Shown: positions 7,960 through 15,881 of the stretch, piece after piece
Layout: every line of letters begins with the position of its first letter
Position numbering within the stretch: position 1 is the stretch's first letter
DNA from: Acidimicrobiales bacterium
GTDB taxonomy: Bacteria; Actinomycetota; Acidimicrobiia; Acidimicrobiales; SZUA-35
Direction: 5' to 3'
Length of the DNA: 61,636 bases
NCBI GenBank assembly: GCA_013003535.1
Contig: JABDIY010000110.1
Location: 1 to 61,636, forward strand
The notes under the pieces: generated by a model
The model's input: the letters and a program-made list of their open reading frames with translations, nothing else
Told to the model about the DNA's origin: nothing
Database searches by the model: none
Made by a program: the position numbers and the translations under genes

Positions 7960-9054
7960 ATGATGCATGCGGGCAGGAGCAAGCTCACCATGTCGCCTGA
8001 CCGAGCGCCGTCTGACTTCGAACAACCGGTACTCGTCGAGGAGGCCACCCCTGCAGTGCCTGCCGAACCGCGCATGACGTGGGGAGCCGGCTGGTCAGAG
8101 CTCATCAAACAAACGATCCTCGTAGGCCTGGCCGTGCTCCTCTATTTCGCTGTCCGAGGACAAACTGAAGGAGCAGAGTCGGCAGCGCTCGAGAATGGCC
8201 GCCGGGTTCTGGATTTCGAGCAAGAGCTGCACATCGCCTACGAGAGAGACGTCCAGTCGGTGTTCTCGTCCCACATTGCCGTAACGCTGAACAACTGGGC
8301 CTACATCTGGCTCCACTGGCCAGTTATCACCGTCACGCTGTTGTGGCTGCACCGCACTCGCCGGCTCGACTACTTGATCTTGCGCAATTCCATGTTCATC
8401 TCGGGCGCGATCGGTCTCCTGATCTTCATGCGGTTCCCGGTGGCCCCACCCCGTCTGCTCCCCGGTTTCGTTGACACAGTGAGCGAATTCTCCACGTCGT
8501 ATCGCATCCTCCAACCTCCTGACCTCGTGAATAAGTACGCAGCGATTCCCAGCCTTCACGTTGGCTGGAACCTTCTCGTTGGTGTGGTGCTTTACGGCGC
8601 ATCCCGCCGGCTGGCGATCCGGCTCGCTGCGGTGCTCAGCCCGATCATCATGACCATTGCCGTGGTGGCAACCGCCAACCACTACATCGTCGATGCAGTA
8701 GCTGGGATTGTGGTGGCATTAGCCGGCTTGCTCCTCGCTAAATGGGTCACGTATCCCATTGCACAGCTTGAGCCGCACCTACTCGGCCGGCATCAAAGCG
8801 AGGTCGTCGAGGATGACACCAGTGATCCCCCACTCGGCCAGGGTCCCAATAGTGGCGGCGTCGGGAACCGCCCAGGAGAACAGCAATCCGCGCCGCAGCA
8901 GTCGCCGAGCGACCGCCTCATTGAGCAACCGCCGGTGAACCACAGCGCCGTCGATCTTCGCACGGGACGGCATCCAGAGCAGGAGAGCCAATTCAAATCG
9001 ATTCCCCGCAGAACGGATCGTGCGAATCCCTGCCATTTCTCGGAACTGATGTAG
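7960..9054 (+). CDS. PAP2-superfamily membrane phosphatase / inositolphosphotransferase-like
   Basis: 364 aa. After a charged N-terminus come about six membrane segments. The PAP2 active-site blocks are visible: an Arg/Pro-rich loop RFPVAPPRLLPG, IPSLHVGW (catalytic His of motif 2) and NHYIVDAVAG (motif 3 His and Asp). PAP2_3-type proteins hydrolyse or transfer lipid phosphates, so a role in phospholipid or phosphoinositide metabolism at the membrane is likely. The last 90 or so residues are hydrophilic, low in family resemblance, and encoded antisense to the end of the GDPD gene (8779-9054); they may be an over-run created by loss of an earlier stop. Two DosR-type boxes lie upstream and the mRNA is probably leaderless or nearly so. 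Confidence 0.85.
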   Translation: MMHAGRSKLTMSPDRAPSDFEQPVLVEEATPAVPAEPRMTWGAGWSELIKQTILVGLAVLLYFAVRGQTEGAESAALENGRRVLDFEQELHIAYERDVQSVFSSHIAVTLNNWAYIWLHWPVITVTLLWLHRTRRLDYLILRNSMFISGAIGLLIFMRFPVAPPRLLPGFVDTVSEFSTSYRILQPPDLVNKYAAIPSLHVGWNLLVGVVLYGASRRLAIRLAAVLSPIIMTIAVVATANHYIVDAVAGIVVALAGLLLAKWVTYPIAQLEPHLLGRHQSEVVEDDTSDPPLGQGPNSGGVGNRPGEQQSAPQQSPSDRLIEQPPVNHSAVDLRTGRHPEQESQFKSIPRRTDRANPCHFSELM

Positions 9055-9411
9055 ATTCCACCAGGCCTTGGTGGAGATGGTCATCGGCGATCGTTCGCCG
9101 ATAAGGCTTCGTACGGCCGTGGCCAGTCGAGGGTCCGGTCCTTTCAAGTCCAACCACAACGCCGTCCCAGGCGCAGCGGCCTGCAGGAGTTGGTCCAGAT
9201 TCGGGACTTCAGTCTCCCGCGGTAGCAGGTACCACTTCTCCCACAACCGACGAGTAGGCCACAGGCGTTTGCCATGGCGGACCTCGAGGCGCCCTCCACT
9301 GGCCAGATGTACATCAACTTCAATAGCATCAACTCCGGCCTGTTCCGCATTTACGAGCGCGGCAATACTGTTTCCGGCCCGATGGGCGATGATCTCCATT
9401 ACTGATTGCAC
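8779..9411 (-). CDS. Glycerophosphodiester phosphodiesterase family protein
   Basis: 210 aa, GDPD TIM barrel. Starts MEIIAHRAGNSIAA (catalytic HR), then AIEVDVHL and LEVRHGKRLW, matching the metal-binding Glu/Asp and catalytic His of the family, and ends WGITGVILDDLALMP, the typical last barrel strand. Hydrolyses glycerophosphodiesters to glycerol 3-phosphate and an alcohol. It is 28 bp downstream of the membrane-protein gene at 9440 and is probably co-transcribed with it from the box at 10144. Its 3' 276 bp overlap the PAP2 gene tail to tail. Confidence 0.83.
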   Translation of the reverse strand: MQSVMEIIAHRAGNSIAALVNAEQAGVDAIEVDVHLASGGRLEVRHGKRLWPTRRLWEKWYLLPRETEVPNLDQLLQAAAPGTALWLDLKGPDPRLATAVRSLIGERSPMTISTKAWWNLHQFREMAGIRTIRSAGNRFELALLLWMPSRAKIDGAVVHRRLLNEAVARRLLRRGLLFSWAVPDAATIGTLAEWGITGVILDDLALMPAE

Positions 9412-9439
9412 CGCAGCGGTACACCCCTGCCGAATCGGC

Positions 9440-10108
9440 TTATGAGGCCGCCATGGTCATCGAAGAACCAAACTCGAGCTTGAAGCCAGAGTGATGCATC
9501 TTCTTCCGAAACCACAGCACTGCGACCCCCAAGGTGACCACCGTGAATGATGGCCCGGTGAAGGACTTGATGAGCACGAAGGTGGTGACTTCCTGGGTCA
9601 GGAGCAGCCAGAGTGTGAACCCCGCGTTGACCAGGCTGGTGAAAGCCCACAGCAGCGACAAACGCAGGAAGAAGAGCCGAAGCATCGGGTGGTCTGCGGT
9701 CTCGGCATCGAAGGGACAGAAGTCGTGCGCCAGGCGCGCCGCGAGAGGACGCTTGAGAGGAACCGACACGAGGAAGGCGACGCCGACCAGTGCCGTGGTG
9801 ATCGTGGGCTGGAGGAAATAGACCACCCAGCTGCCCGTTGCCAGTGCCACCGCCGTCCGAGCAGCAAGCCCGATCGTGCTCAGGATCACCAGACCAGGGA
9901 CAGCGGAACCGGTGGTGAGGCGGTAAAAGATGATCGCCACCGACCAGGCCAACGCCGCGAGCAGGGCGCCAGTGGTGCCAAGCAGGTCTAGAAAACCGAG
10001 GAAGAGAACAAGGGGAATCACCTTGCCTTCCAAGACCTTTGGCCAGGAGTGGCGAGCAATGGCCCGCGGGCTCGGCATCACAATCGCTTTTCTCGACAAG
10101 CTGTCCAC
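9440..10108 (-). CDS. Integral membrane protein (VC0807/septation-protein-A-like)
   Basis: 222 aa with about six hydrophobic segments. The layout (charged N-terminus, LEGKVIPLVLFLGF helix, LVSVPLKRPLAARLAHDF loop, paired C-terminal helices) is like VC0807/DUF3159-type membrane proteins of unknown function; this similarity is tentative. GTG 10108 is chosen although ATG 10078 is also in frame, because the box at 10144 is exactly 42.5 bp upstream of it. Heads an operon with the GDPD gene, so a link to phospholipid turnover is an inference. Confidence 0.7.
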   Translation of the reverse strand: MDSLSRKAIVMPSPRAIARHSWPKVLEGKVIPLVLFLGFLDLLGTTGALLAALAWSVAIIFYRLTTGSAVPGLVILSTIGLAARTAVALATGSWVVYFLQPTITTALVGVAFLVSVPLKRPLAARLAHDFCPFDAETADHPMLRLFFLRLSLLWAFTSLVNAGFTLWLLLTQEVTTFVLIKSFTGPSFTVVTLGVAVLWFRKKMHHSGFKLEFGSSMTMAAS

Positions 10109-10143
10109 CTTTGGTGCATCGACGCAAAGGCGAGATTCTATAG

Positions 10144-10157
10144 GGGATTGTTGACCC
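10144..10157 (-). promoter_or_regulatory. DosR-type box, membrane protein-GDPD operon
   Basis: GGGATTGTTGACCC centred at 10150.5, exactly 42.5 bp from GTG 10108. The inner bases are weaker than in other copies and the -7 T is missing, so the spacing is the main support. Confidence 0.6.
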
Positions 10158-10178
10158 TTTTCCGGCAGGCACGATTGC

Positions 10179-11009
10179 TCACACTATGTCTCGACGCTCA
10201 AAGAGCATCTTGGTCGCGAAAACTAGGGCTCCACCAAGCGCGAGCAGATAGACGAGGCTGCCAAACGCCCATCCGTTCAACATCGGGCTGGTTCCGATTG
10301 CCCGATAGTACGGGGAAACGGAGCGGACGGGCTCGAGCCAGTCCACCAGTCCCCCCAGCCCGCTGAATATGTACCCCGCCGCCAGCAACGTGGTGGCAGT
10401 CCCGATTGCTGCAGAGCGCCGTCCCGTGGCCGCTCCAACCGCCATGGCGATCAAGCCGTGAAGCGTGACCAGCAGAACGACCCCGACGGTTGCCGCCACC
10501 AGATTACTGACCGAAATCCCCAGGTCGATAAACGCGCCGGCGGCGATCACGGTGGCAAAAACGACCGTAGCCAAGCCCGTGACGCCAACGACCATAGCGA
10601 TCGCTTTCTCGGCGACTATTCTCCCCCGGGAAATCGGATGCGAAAGTAGCAAGTCCATGAGACCACTTCGTTGATCGGCTCCCATCGACGCCCCGAACCC
10701 GATGGCGAACACGCTGAGAAGGATTGGCAACATCACCGAGTAGAGTTCGGCGTTGAGAAAGCCGGGTCCCGACGACATGTTGAAAGAGGCCTCACCGCCC
10801 AGGAACTCCTTCATTGCATCCGGGTACTCCTCGATCGCTTGGGCCATGCTGGCCGAGTCCCGAATCATCGGGAAGAAACTGACGATGAGCACGGTGTAGG
10901 CGGTGAGCCCAACGGCCCAGCCCGAAAGCCCCTTCCGACGATCGGCAAGAAATCGTTGTACAAGCTCAAACGATGGAGCGGTTTCCCGGGCACCAACCTC
11001 AGCCAACAT
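10179..11009 (-). CDS. ABC-2 type transporter permease
   Basis: 276 aa with about six membrane segments and the large extracytoplasmic loop after TM1 typical of ABC-2 export permeases; a polar N-terminus is followed by LSGWAVGLTAYTVLIVSF. The ATG at 11009 is preceded by CCGGAGGT and overlaps the end of the ATPase gene by 11 bp, indicating translational coupling. Together with the ATPase it forms a complete exporter of unknown substrate. Third gene of a small operon that starts with a 57-aa protein. Confidence 0.85.
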   Translation of the reverse strand: MLAEVGARETAPSFELVQRFLADRRKGLSGWAVGLTAYTVLIVSFFPMIRDSASMAQAIEEYPDAMKEFLGGEASFNMSSGPGFLNAELYSVMLPILLSVFAIGFGASMGADQRSGLMDLLLSHPISRGRIVAEKAIAMVVGVTGLATVVFATVIAAGAFIDLGISVSNLVAATVGVVLLVTLHGLIAMAVGAATGRRSAAIGTATTLLAAGYIFSGLGGLVDWLEPVRSVSPYYRAIGTSPMLNGWAFGSLVYLLALGGALVFATKMLFERRDIV

Positions 11010-11979
11010 GGGAAACCTCCGGAGCGGCCGGTTTGGAGTTTCTCTGGGCATCTTCTCTTGACGAGGAGCCCGGATGCCCATTGTCGTAGGCTTCAAGGAA
11101 GTAGTCCTCCAGAGAAAGCGGCTCACTGACGAGGTCAACAACGCGATAGTTGGCAAGGGTTTTGATCAAGTGATCTAGTGGTCCTGCCACGTCCATCTCC
11201 AGAACGATCCCTCGCCCATTGTTGCTGGTGAGAACCGCGAGGTTCGAGACCCCACTGATCGGTTTGGTCTCGTTGAAATCGACGCCGGGGGCGAGAAGAA
11301 CATGGACGTGCCGCCGCACGGATTCGCGAAGAACGGCCATTGTTTCGACGCTGCGCATCCGACCACCCACGATGATTCCCACTCGGTCGCAAATGTCTTC
11401 GACCTCGGTGAGTTCGTGGGAGGACAGGAACACCGTGGACCCGCTTCGTTTCGCCTCCTTCACCAGCTCCCGGAACTGCCTGCGGACGAACGGGTCGAGA
11501 CCTGAAGTTGGCTCGTCGAGCATGAGCAACTCAGGCCGGTGCATGAACGCCTGGATGACTCCTACCTTCTGCCGGTTTCCAGTGGAGAGTTCCTCGATTG
11601 AACGGCTGGGATCGAGGTCGAGACGCTCGACCAGTTCGTTCACGTATGCCGGATCGAAATTTCCCCGCAACCGCCCCAACCATCGGAACAGATCAGAAGC
11701 GGTCATCCGATCGAACAGCGCGATGTCAGCCGGAAGATAACCAACTCGAGCGTGGATCTCGACCGCCGAGCGATGCACGTCAAGCCCGAAGATCGATGCC
11801 GACCCTGAAGTGGGACGAATGAAGTCCATGAGCAACCGAATAGTGGTGGTCTTCCCGGCACCATTTGGACCGATGAAGCCGAAAACTTCGCCGGGGTTGA
11901 GTTGGAGATCAACCGACTCGATTCCCCGAACCCTGCCATAGGACTTAGTAAGTTCCACCATGCTCACGACTGGAGTCAT
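10999..11979 (-). CDS. ABC transporter ATP-binding protein
   Basis: 326 aa. Walker A GPNGAGKTTT (about 37-46), an LSTGNRQK signature, Walker B LLMLDEPTSGLD and switch His in SSHEL are all intact, followed by the C-terminal extension of the DrrA/CcmA class of drug and lipid exporters. The ATG at 11979 is preferred over 12003: the preceding 57-aa reading frame ends in TGA overlapping this ATG, and AAGGAG lies upstream. Forms an exporter with the permease at 10179-11009. Confidence 0.88.
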   Translation of the reverse strand: MTPVVSMVELTKSYGRVRGIESVDLQLNPGEVFGFIGPNGAGKTTTIRLLMDFIRPTSGSASIFGLDVHRSAVEIHARVGYLPADIALFDRMTASDLFRWLGRLRGNFDPAYVNELVERLDLDPSRSIEELSTGNRQKVGVIQAFMHRPELLMLDEPTSGLDPFVRRQFRELVKEAKRSGSTVFLSSHELTEVEDICDRVGIIVGGRMRSVETMAVLRESVRRHVHVLLAPGVDFNETKPISGVSNLAVLTSNNGRGIVLEMDVAGPLDHLIKTLANYRVVDLVSEPLSLEDYFLEAYDNGHPGSSSREDAQRNSKPAAPEVSHVG

Positions 11980-12149
11980 AAGCAGCGGCGCTCCTTCCGC
12001 CATGGTCCAGGATCGACGTTTATTTGCAGTTGCACGGGATCCTCATGATTCAACGCCCGTCGGGCCCGGTCCACGCCCCGTCGTCCGCACTCTCGCGTCT
12101 TGGCATCCAGCTCCCACGGCTCCCGCCTCCGGCGATGCCCAGCAGTCAT
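11976..12149 (-). CDS. Small basic protein (57 aa) upstream of the ABC exporter
   Basis: An ORF beginning MTAGHRRRREPWELDAK and ending GPWRKERRCL. It has a textbook Shine-Dalgarno (AAGGAG, 7 nt before ATG 12149), and its stop overlaps the ATPase ATG as ATGA. Both points argue that it is translated and coupled to the exporter. The DosR-type box at 12230 predicts a start site near 12194, giving a 45-nt leader, with GAAGAT at the -10 position. I do not recognise the protein: it is rich in Arg and has no membrane segment. It could be a true small protein or a leader cistron for the ATPase. Confidence 0.5.
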   Translation of the reverse strand: MTAGHRRRREPWELDAKTRECGRRGVDRARRALNHEDPVQLQINVDPGPWRKERRCL

Positions 12150-12229
12150 GGCCACTCCTTCGCTGTGAGTTCCTTTGCAATACGAATCTAGCTTTCTCTG
12201 ATCTTCTGCGCTGGCTCTTTCGCCGAGCA

Positions 12230-12243
12230 GGGCCTAAAGTCAC
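12230..12243 (-). promoter_or_regulatory. DosR-type box, ABC exporter operon
   Basis: GGGCCTAAAGTCAC centred at 12236.5; the predicted leftward start is near 12194, with GAAGAT in the -10 position. Confidence 0.65.
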
Positions 12244-12274
12244 GACGAGGAAGGTGCCGGACCTTCCCCGTCGT
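12242..12274. other. Strong intergenic hairpin between divergent operons
   Basis: Stem 12242-12255 with 12261-12274 (14 bp, one mismatch) around a 5-nt loop GCCGG. A TTTTTT run follows at 12288-12293. It lies between two DosR-type boxes in the 220-bp gap separating the 57-aa gene and the CBS gene, where no protein gene is seen. It could be the terminator of a small RNA or a structure limiting read-through. Confidence 0.55.
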
Positions 12275-12293
12275 CCGTTCGGTTCGATTTTTT

Positions 12294-12307
12294 GGGACGA
12301 AAGGCCA
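12294..12307 (+). promoter_or_regulatory. DosR-type box, CBS-protein operon
   Basis: GGGACGAAAGGCCA centred at 12300.5. The predicted start site is 12343 and TAGGGT at 12331-12336 is a good -10, leaving a 30-nt leader with GGAGG before ATG 12373. Confidence 0.75.
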
Positions 12308-12372
12308 TTCCGGCGTCGGTAGCCAGGCCGTAGGGTCGAGACGCAGCTGCGGATCGTCATTGAGGAGGCACG

Positions 12373-12786
12373 ATGGTAGTGAAGAGAGTTCCCAGGTCCC
12401 AGGATTCTGGGACCGTGTCCGACCCAGTTCGCTCAGTGACGGCCTTTGTGGTGCTCACCGCCGATCCTACCGATCCGCTCATCTTGCTCGCCCGGCGGAT
12501 GAAGCTGTTCGATTGTGGCGCGTTGATGGTCGAAGGTTCCCCACCCGCGATCGTCTCAGAGCGAGACCTCCTTCGAGCGATAGCTGATGGTCAAGGCCAC
12601 CTTCTGGCCAAGGACTTAGCCACCCCGAGCGCACTGTCCGTAGATGCCGACGCAGACATCGGTGAAGCTGCTGCGCTGATGGTAATGGCCCAGGTCCGGC
12701 ACCTCCTGGTGGAAGATGGGGAACGCTTTGGGATCGTCTCCATGCGCGACCTCGTGGAGCCGCTCCTTGCCTCGGCGCTTCAGTAG
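12373..12786 (+). CDS. CBS-pair protein, Hrp1 (Rv2626c)-like
   Basis: 137 aa consisting of two CBS motifs: CGALMVEGSPPAIVSERDLLRAI (written here as CGALMVEG then IVSERDLL) and, in the second half, EAAALMVMAQVRHLLVEDG followed by GIVSMRDLV. The '(V/I)xS.RDL' ends are hallmark CBS strands. Size and context match hypoxic response protein 1, a major DosR-regulated protein. CBS pairs usually bind adenine nucleotides; the ligand here is unknown. GGAGG 6-7 nt before ATG supports the start. First gene of an operon with a lipoprotein and an MFS protein. Confidence 0.85.
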   Translation: MVVKRVPRSQDSGTVSDPVRSVTAFVVLTADPTDPLILLARRMKLFDCGALMVEGSPPAIVSERDLLRAIADGQGHLLAKDLATPSALSVDADADIGEAAALMVMAQVRHLLVEDGERFGIVSMRDLVEPLLASALQ

Positions 12787-12802
12787 CGGCAGGTTGGGGG
12801 CC

Positions 12803-13351
12803 GTGCGCGGGGTGGACACTCTTGTTCGGACCCCTAGCCAGGACCGGTCCACTGCTCGCCATTGGGGCCTCACGGTGTTCATGGTGCTGGTCACCGCGTG
12901 TTCCAGCCAGCCCAAGCCCGAAACCACCGACCGGGATGCCTCAGCCTACGCGGCGGTCATCGACGCGTTGCTCCAGGGATCCCCATTGGATCAGGAGGAC
13001 CCGGATCGTCTCCCGGTGATCTACGTAGAGGCGTTCGCCCAGGAAGGAATCTCGCTCACTGTTCAGGTACAGCTCGTGACGGCCTACGCCGACACCTATC
13101 AACTCCGCTTTGTGGACGATCGAGGCGAGGCATTGCTAGTCGACCTCGAGAAGCAGCCCGTTCGTTCCAGTAGCGCTTTGATCGGCTTGGGTCCCATTCT
13201 CGGCGAGAATGAGCTCAGTATCCGAGGTGAACGCTACGTCGATCAAGACACCATCGAGGCGTACCGCTTCAGTCTCGCAGATGGTGGCAACCAAACCTGG
13301 ATACTCACCCCGACACCCATCGACCCTGAAGGTTTTGCGAGGGCACCGTGA
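12803..13351 (+). CDS. Putative lipoprotein
   Basis: About 182 aa. The signal region TARHWGLTVFMVLVTACSS has a lipobox VTAC, so the mature protein would be lipid-anchored outside the membrane. The rest is acidic with beta-rich stretches and matches no family I recognise. GTG 12803 is taken as start after GGGGG; GTG 12812 is equally possible. Its last codon overlaps the start of the next gene (GTGA), showing tight coupling with the MFS protein and suggesting that lipoprotein and transporter act together, as LprG and P55 do. Confidence 0.65.
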   Translation: MRGVDTLVRTPSQDRSTARHWGLTVFMVLVTACSSQPKPETTDRDASAYAAVIDALLQGSPLDQEDPDRLPVIYVEAFAQEGISLTVQVQLVTAYADTYQLRFVDDRGEALLVDLEKQPVRSSSALIGLGPILGENELSIRGERYVDQDTIEAYRFSLADGGNQTWILTPTPIDPEGFARAP

Positions 13352-14814
13352 GTTTGGCGATGGCCACCAACTCCGGAGGCATAGGCCGCAGATTGCTCGG
13401 CGACGCCAGGGCATCGCGCATGTTTCCGGTGCAAGCGTTTCACAGCATGGGCGAGGGCCTCTTTGCAGTTTCGCTCGTAGGCTCGCTGTTCTTCAACGTG
13501 AGCGTGGACGCCGCACGACCTCGCATCCTTCTCTATCTAGCTATCACGATGGCGCCGTTTGCAGTCTTAGCGCCCCTGATCGGGCCGGTCATCGACAAGT
13601 TCAAGGGCGGTCATCGCGCCATCCTGATCCTGTCCATCGGTGGACGGGCCGCTATGGCCCTCTTGCTCGCCACTCAACTCAAAACCCTGTTGCTCTACCC
13701 TCAGGCCTTCGTCATGGTGGTGCTTGCCAAGGTGTACGGCGTAGCCCGAAACGCCCTCGTACCCTCGTTGGTCGATGACCGAGATCACCTCGTTGTAGTC
13801 AATTCTCATCTCGCCCGTGTTGGGGCAGTAGCAGGAGTGATTGCCGCTGTTGGCGGTATCGGCATCCTGGAACTCGGAGGAGCCGGATGGGTCTTGCGAG
13901 CAGGCGCGGTCTGCTACGGGCTTGGTGCAATCGCCGCCAGCCGCCTACCCCCTCACCGGGCCCCCGATGCCATCACTGGATCTCCAGTTGTTGAAGCAAC
14001 CGAAATGCACGGTCCGGGAGTTTTGGCGGCAACGAAGGGGATGGCCGGAATTCGAATGGCAACCGGGTTCACTGTTTTCCACGTTGGCTTCACCCTGAAA
14101 AGCGCCGGCGAACCGAGTTTGCTCATCGGGTCGGTCGTAGGCATGACCGCACTCGGCGGTTTTGCCGGCACGTTCGTGGCGCCTCGCCTGCGCCGTCGGT
14201 GGGACCCCCAACTGATGATCACTGCTTCGCTTTTGTTGGTCGCACTAGTCGCGTCGGTGGCCGCGCTGCGGTTTCATGCGTCAACCGCGCTCGCCCTCGG
14301 GGCGGCGTTAGGTCTTGCGGGGAGCGTTGGGCGACGGGCCTTCGACGGTGTCGTACAGGTTGAAGCTCCGCATACGCAACGCGGCCAAGCCTTTGCCGGA
14401 TTGGAGACCCGCCTGGAAGTGGCGTGGGTTATTGGGGCGCTCATCGCTGTCATCGCTCGAGCCCCTGATTGGCTCGGGCTGTTGCTGTTGACCACAGGAC
14501 TGGGGCTGCTTTCGGCGGACCGATTGATCGGTCGCTGGACGGCGAGTCATCTTCCACTGGCGTCGACGCGAGTTGCCGTTCCGCTCCGTTTGCTCGAAAC
14601 GGCAGAGGCCGTAGCCGCCCAAGGCGACCGGCAACAAGCGGTACTCGTAGCGTTGGCAGCAGCGGATGCGCTCGCCACAATTGAAGCACTCCCGACGGAC
14701 GAGATCGCCAGCCTTCGCCGTCGTGCCATCGAGGCCTCGGCATCCAACAATCAAGAAGTCGAAGACCAACTCATCCGCGAAGTGCACGAGTTGGTTATCC
14801 AAGCCGTCAAGTAA
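13348..14814 (+). CDS. Major facilitator superfamily-like membrane protein
   Basis: 488 aa with 10-12 hydrophobic helices and the pattern of an MFS exporter (SMGEGLFAVSLVGSLFF in TM1; PLIGPVIDKFKGGHRAILIL resembling loop 2-3 motif A). The last 90 residues form a soluble helical tail rich in Ala and Glu. GTG start overlaps the stop of the lipoprotein gene. Substrate unknown; co-expression with a lipoprotein and a hypoxia-type CBS protein suggests an envelope role. Ends convergently with a small gene. Confidence 0.75.
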   Translation: MSLAMATNSGGIGRRLLGDARASRMFPVQAFHSMGEGLFAVSLVGSLFFNVSVDAARPRILLYLAITMAPFAVLAPLIGPVIDKFKGGHRAILILSIGGRAAMALLLATQLKTLLLYPQAFVMVVLAKVYGVARNALVPSLVDDRDHLVVVNSHLARVGAVAGVIAAVGGIGILELGGAGWVLRAGAVCYGLGAIAASRLPPHRAPDAITGSPVVEATEMHGPGVLAATKGMAGIRMATGFTVFHVGFTLKSAGEPSLLIGSVVGMTALGGFAGTFVAPRLRRRWDPQLMITASLLLVALVASVAALRFHASTALALGAALGLAGSVGRRAFDGVVQVEAPHTQRGQAFAGLETRLEVAWVIGALIAVIARAPDWLGLLLLTTGLGLLSADRLIGRWTASHLPLASTRVAVPLRLLETAEAVAAQGDRQQAVLVALAAADALATIEALPTDEIASLRRRAIEASASNNQEVEDQLIREVHELVIQAVK

Positions 14815-14861
14815 CCAGTAGCCCCAATGCCCGACGGGCGCATCAGTCACCGCCCACCCGT

Positions 14862-15146
14862 TCAGTCGGGGTAACGGTCCAGGATCCGTTCTTGGGGGGC
14901 CGGGGAATCTCGGAATTGGTCCTCCGCGGCCACGGCGGCGGTCTCAAATGTCTCCCACGCCGTGTGATCACCGGTTCGATCCTCGATTTCGGCTTGGACA
15001 TCGGGGGTATGGTCGGACCACTCCTCAACGAAGACTGCAGCCTCTTCCTGGGTGGCGAACCATGCGGAGTGCAAGAGCTCACCGTCTCGACGGATCGTGA
15101 CGACGAATGCCGGCATTTCATTGCGGTCTTCGGGTGTGAGTTCCAT
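14862..15146 (-). CDS. Small conserved-looking hypothetical protein (94 aa)
   Basis: Begins MELTPEDRNEMPAFVVTIRR with AAGGAG ideally placed before ATG 15146, so it is a credible gene. The fold looks like a small alpha/beta protein (FVVTIRRDGELLHSAWFATQ, then EEAAVFVEEW helix) with an acidic C-terminus. I do not recognise a family. Nearby box-like sequences are at 15193 (weak) and 15249. Confidence 0.65.
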   Translation of the reverse strand: MELTPEDRNEMPAFVVTIRRDGELLHSAWFATQEEAAVFVEEWSDHTPDVQAEIEDRTGDHTAWETFETAAVAAEDQFRDSPAPQERILDRYPD

Positions 15147-15248
15147 CTACCTTCTCCTTTGCTCGTTCCATTTAGACTACTGGCTCCAAGAATCGACGTT
15201 TGGCCGAGCCTCGCACTTCATGGAACACCACAGGGCAAGAAGCTAGAA

Positions 15249-15262
15249 GGGCCAAAGGTCAG
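15249..15262. promoter_or_regulatory. DosR-type box between divergent small genes
   Basis: GGGCCAAAGGTCAG centred at 15255.5. It lies between the minus-strand 94-aa gene and the plus-strand 148-aa gene and could act on either. Confidence 0.6.
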
Positions 15263-15309
15263 CAGCGGAAGCGCTGACATGCGCATTCCCGTCGTCACGG
15301 ACAGTGATA

Positions 15310-15323
15310 GAGCCCGATGGCCC
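15310..15323 (+). promoter_or_regulatory. DosR-type box before the 148-aa gene
   Basis: GAGCCCGATGGCCC centred at 15316.5; predicted start 15359 with GAGTCT at -10 and a 30-nt leader containing GGAGG before ATG 15389. Confidence 0.55.
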
Positions 15324-15388
15324 TTGCAGGCGCGCACAACTTCGGCGAGTCTGGAACAACTCGATCTCTCGAAAAGCGGAGGAACCAC

Positions 15389-15835
15389 ATGAATACCCAG
15401 GTAGCCGCATCACAGATTGCGCTGGACGCTGCCCGCCGTCGTAGGGGCGCCATGAAAGATGCGATTTCGCGCACCGAGGCGGCCGCATCATCCCCGACGG
15501 CCGATCCCGGCTGGCGACGTACCGTCCTCGCCGAACTTCAGAACCTCCAGCTTGCTTTGAGTGCTCACGTAGACGAAGTTGAAGGCGATGACGGCCTTTT
15601 GAACCAGCTGTGCAACGATGCCCCCCGTCTTGTCAACAAGATCCAGAACATGCGCAATGAGCATCCCCAACTCACGCGGGATCTCGCTCAGGTGATAGCC
15701 GAGACTGAAGGGGACACCGAACCGGCGACTGTGCGAACCCACGTACTCGAGGTTCTCTTGGCGCTTGTACACCACCGTCAGCAGGGATCAGATCTGGTGT
15801 ATGAGGGTTACAGCGTCGATATTGGCGGCGGCTAA
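15389..15835 (+). CDS. Helical protein of unknown function (148 aa)
   Basis: Starts MNTQVAASQIALDAARRRRG with GCGGAGGA just upstream of ATG 15389. Predominantly helical, with acidic/His-containing helices: LALSAHVDEVEGDDGLL, MRNEHPQLTRDLAQV, LLALVHHRQQGSDLVYEGYS. The His/Glu/Asp spacing recalls a four-helix bundle such as hemerythrin, but a complete HxxxE set is not evident, so no metal site is claimed. The NEHPQLT stretch also recalls the DUF4404 tail of the USP at 40073. Preceded by two DosR-type boxes. Confidence 0.7.
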   Translation: MNTQVAASQIALDAARRRRGAMKDAISRTEAAASSPTADPGWRRTVLAELQNLQLALSAHVDEVEGDDGLLNQLCNDAPRLVNKIQNMRNEHPQLTRDLAQVIAETEGDTEPATVRTHVLEVLLALVHHRQQGSDLVYEGYSVDIGGG

Positions 15836-15881
15836 AGCAGCACACTTGGTTCTCCGCTAGATCTCGAGCTGACCTGCGGCT

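Noticed and set aside
10104-10116. CACCTTTGGTG as the box for the membrane-protein gene
   Set aside because: It overlaps the start codon and lacks the GAC/GTC arms; the box at 10144 has the correct spacing.
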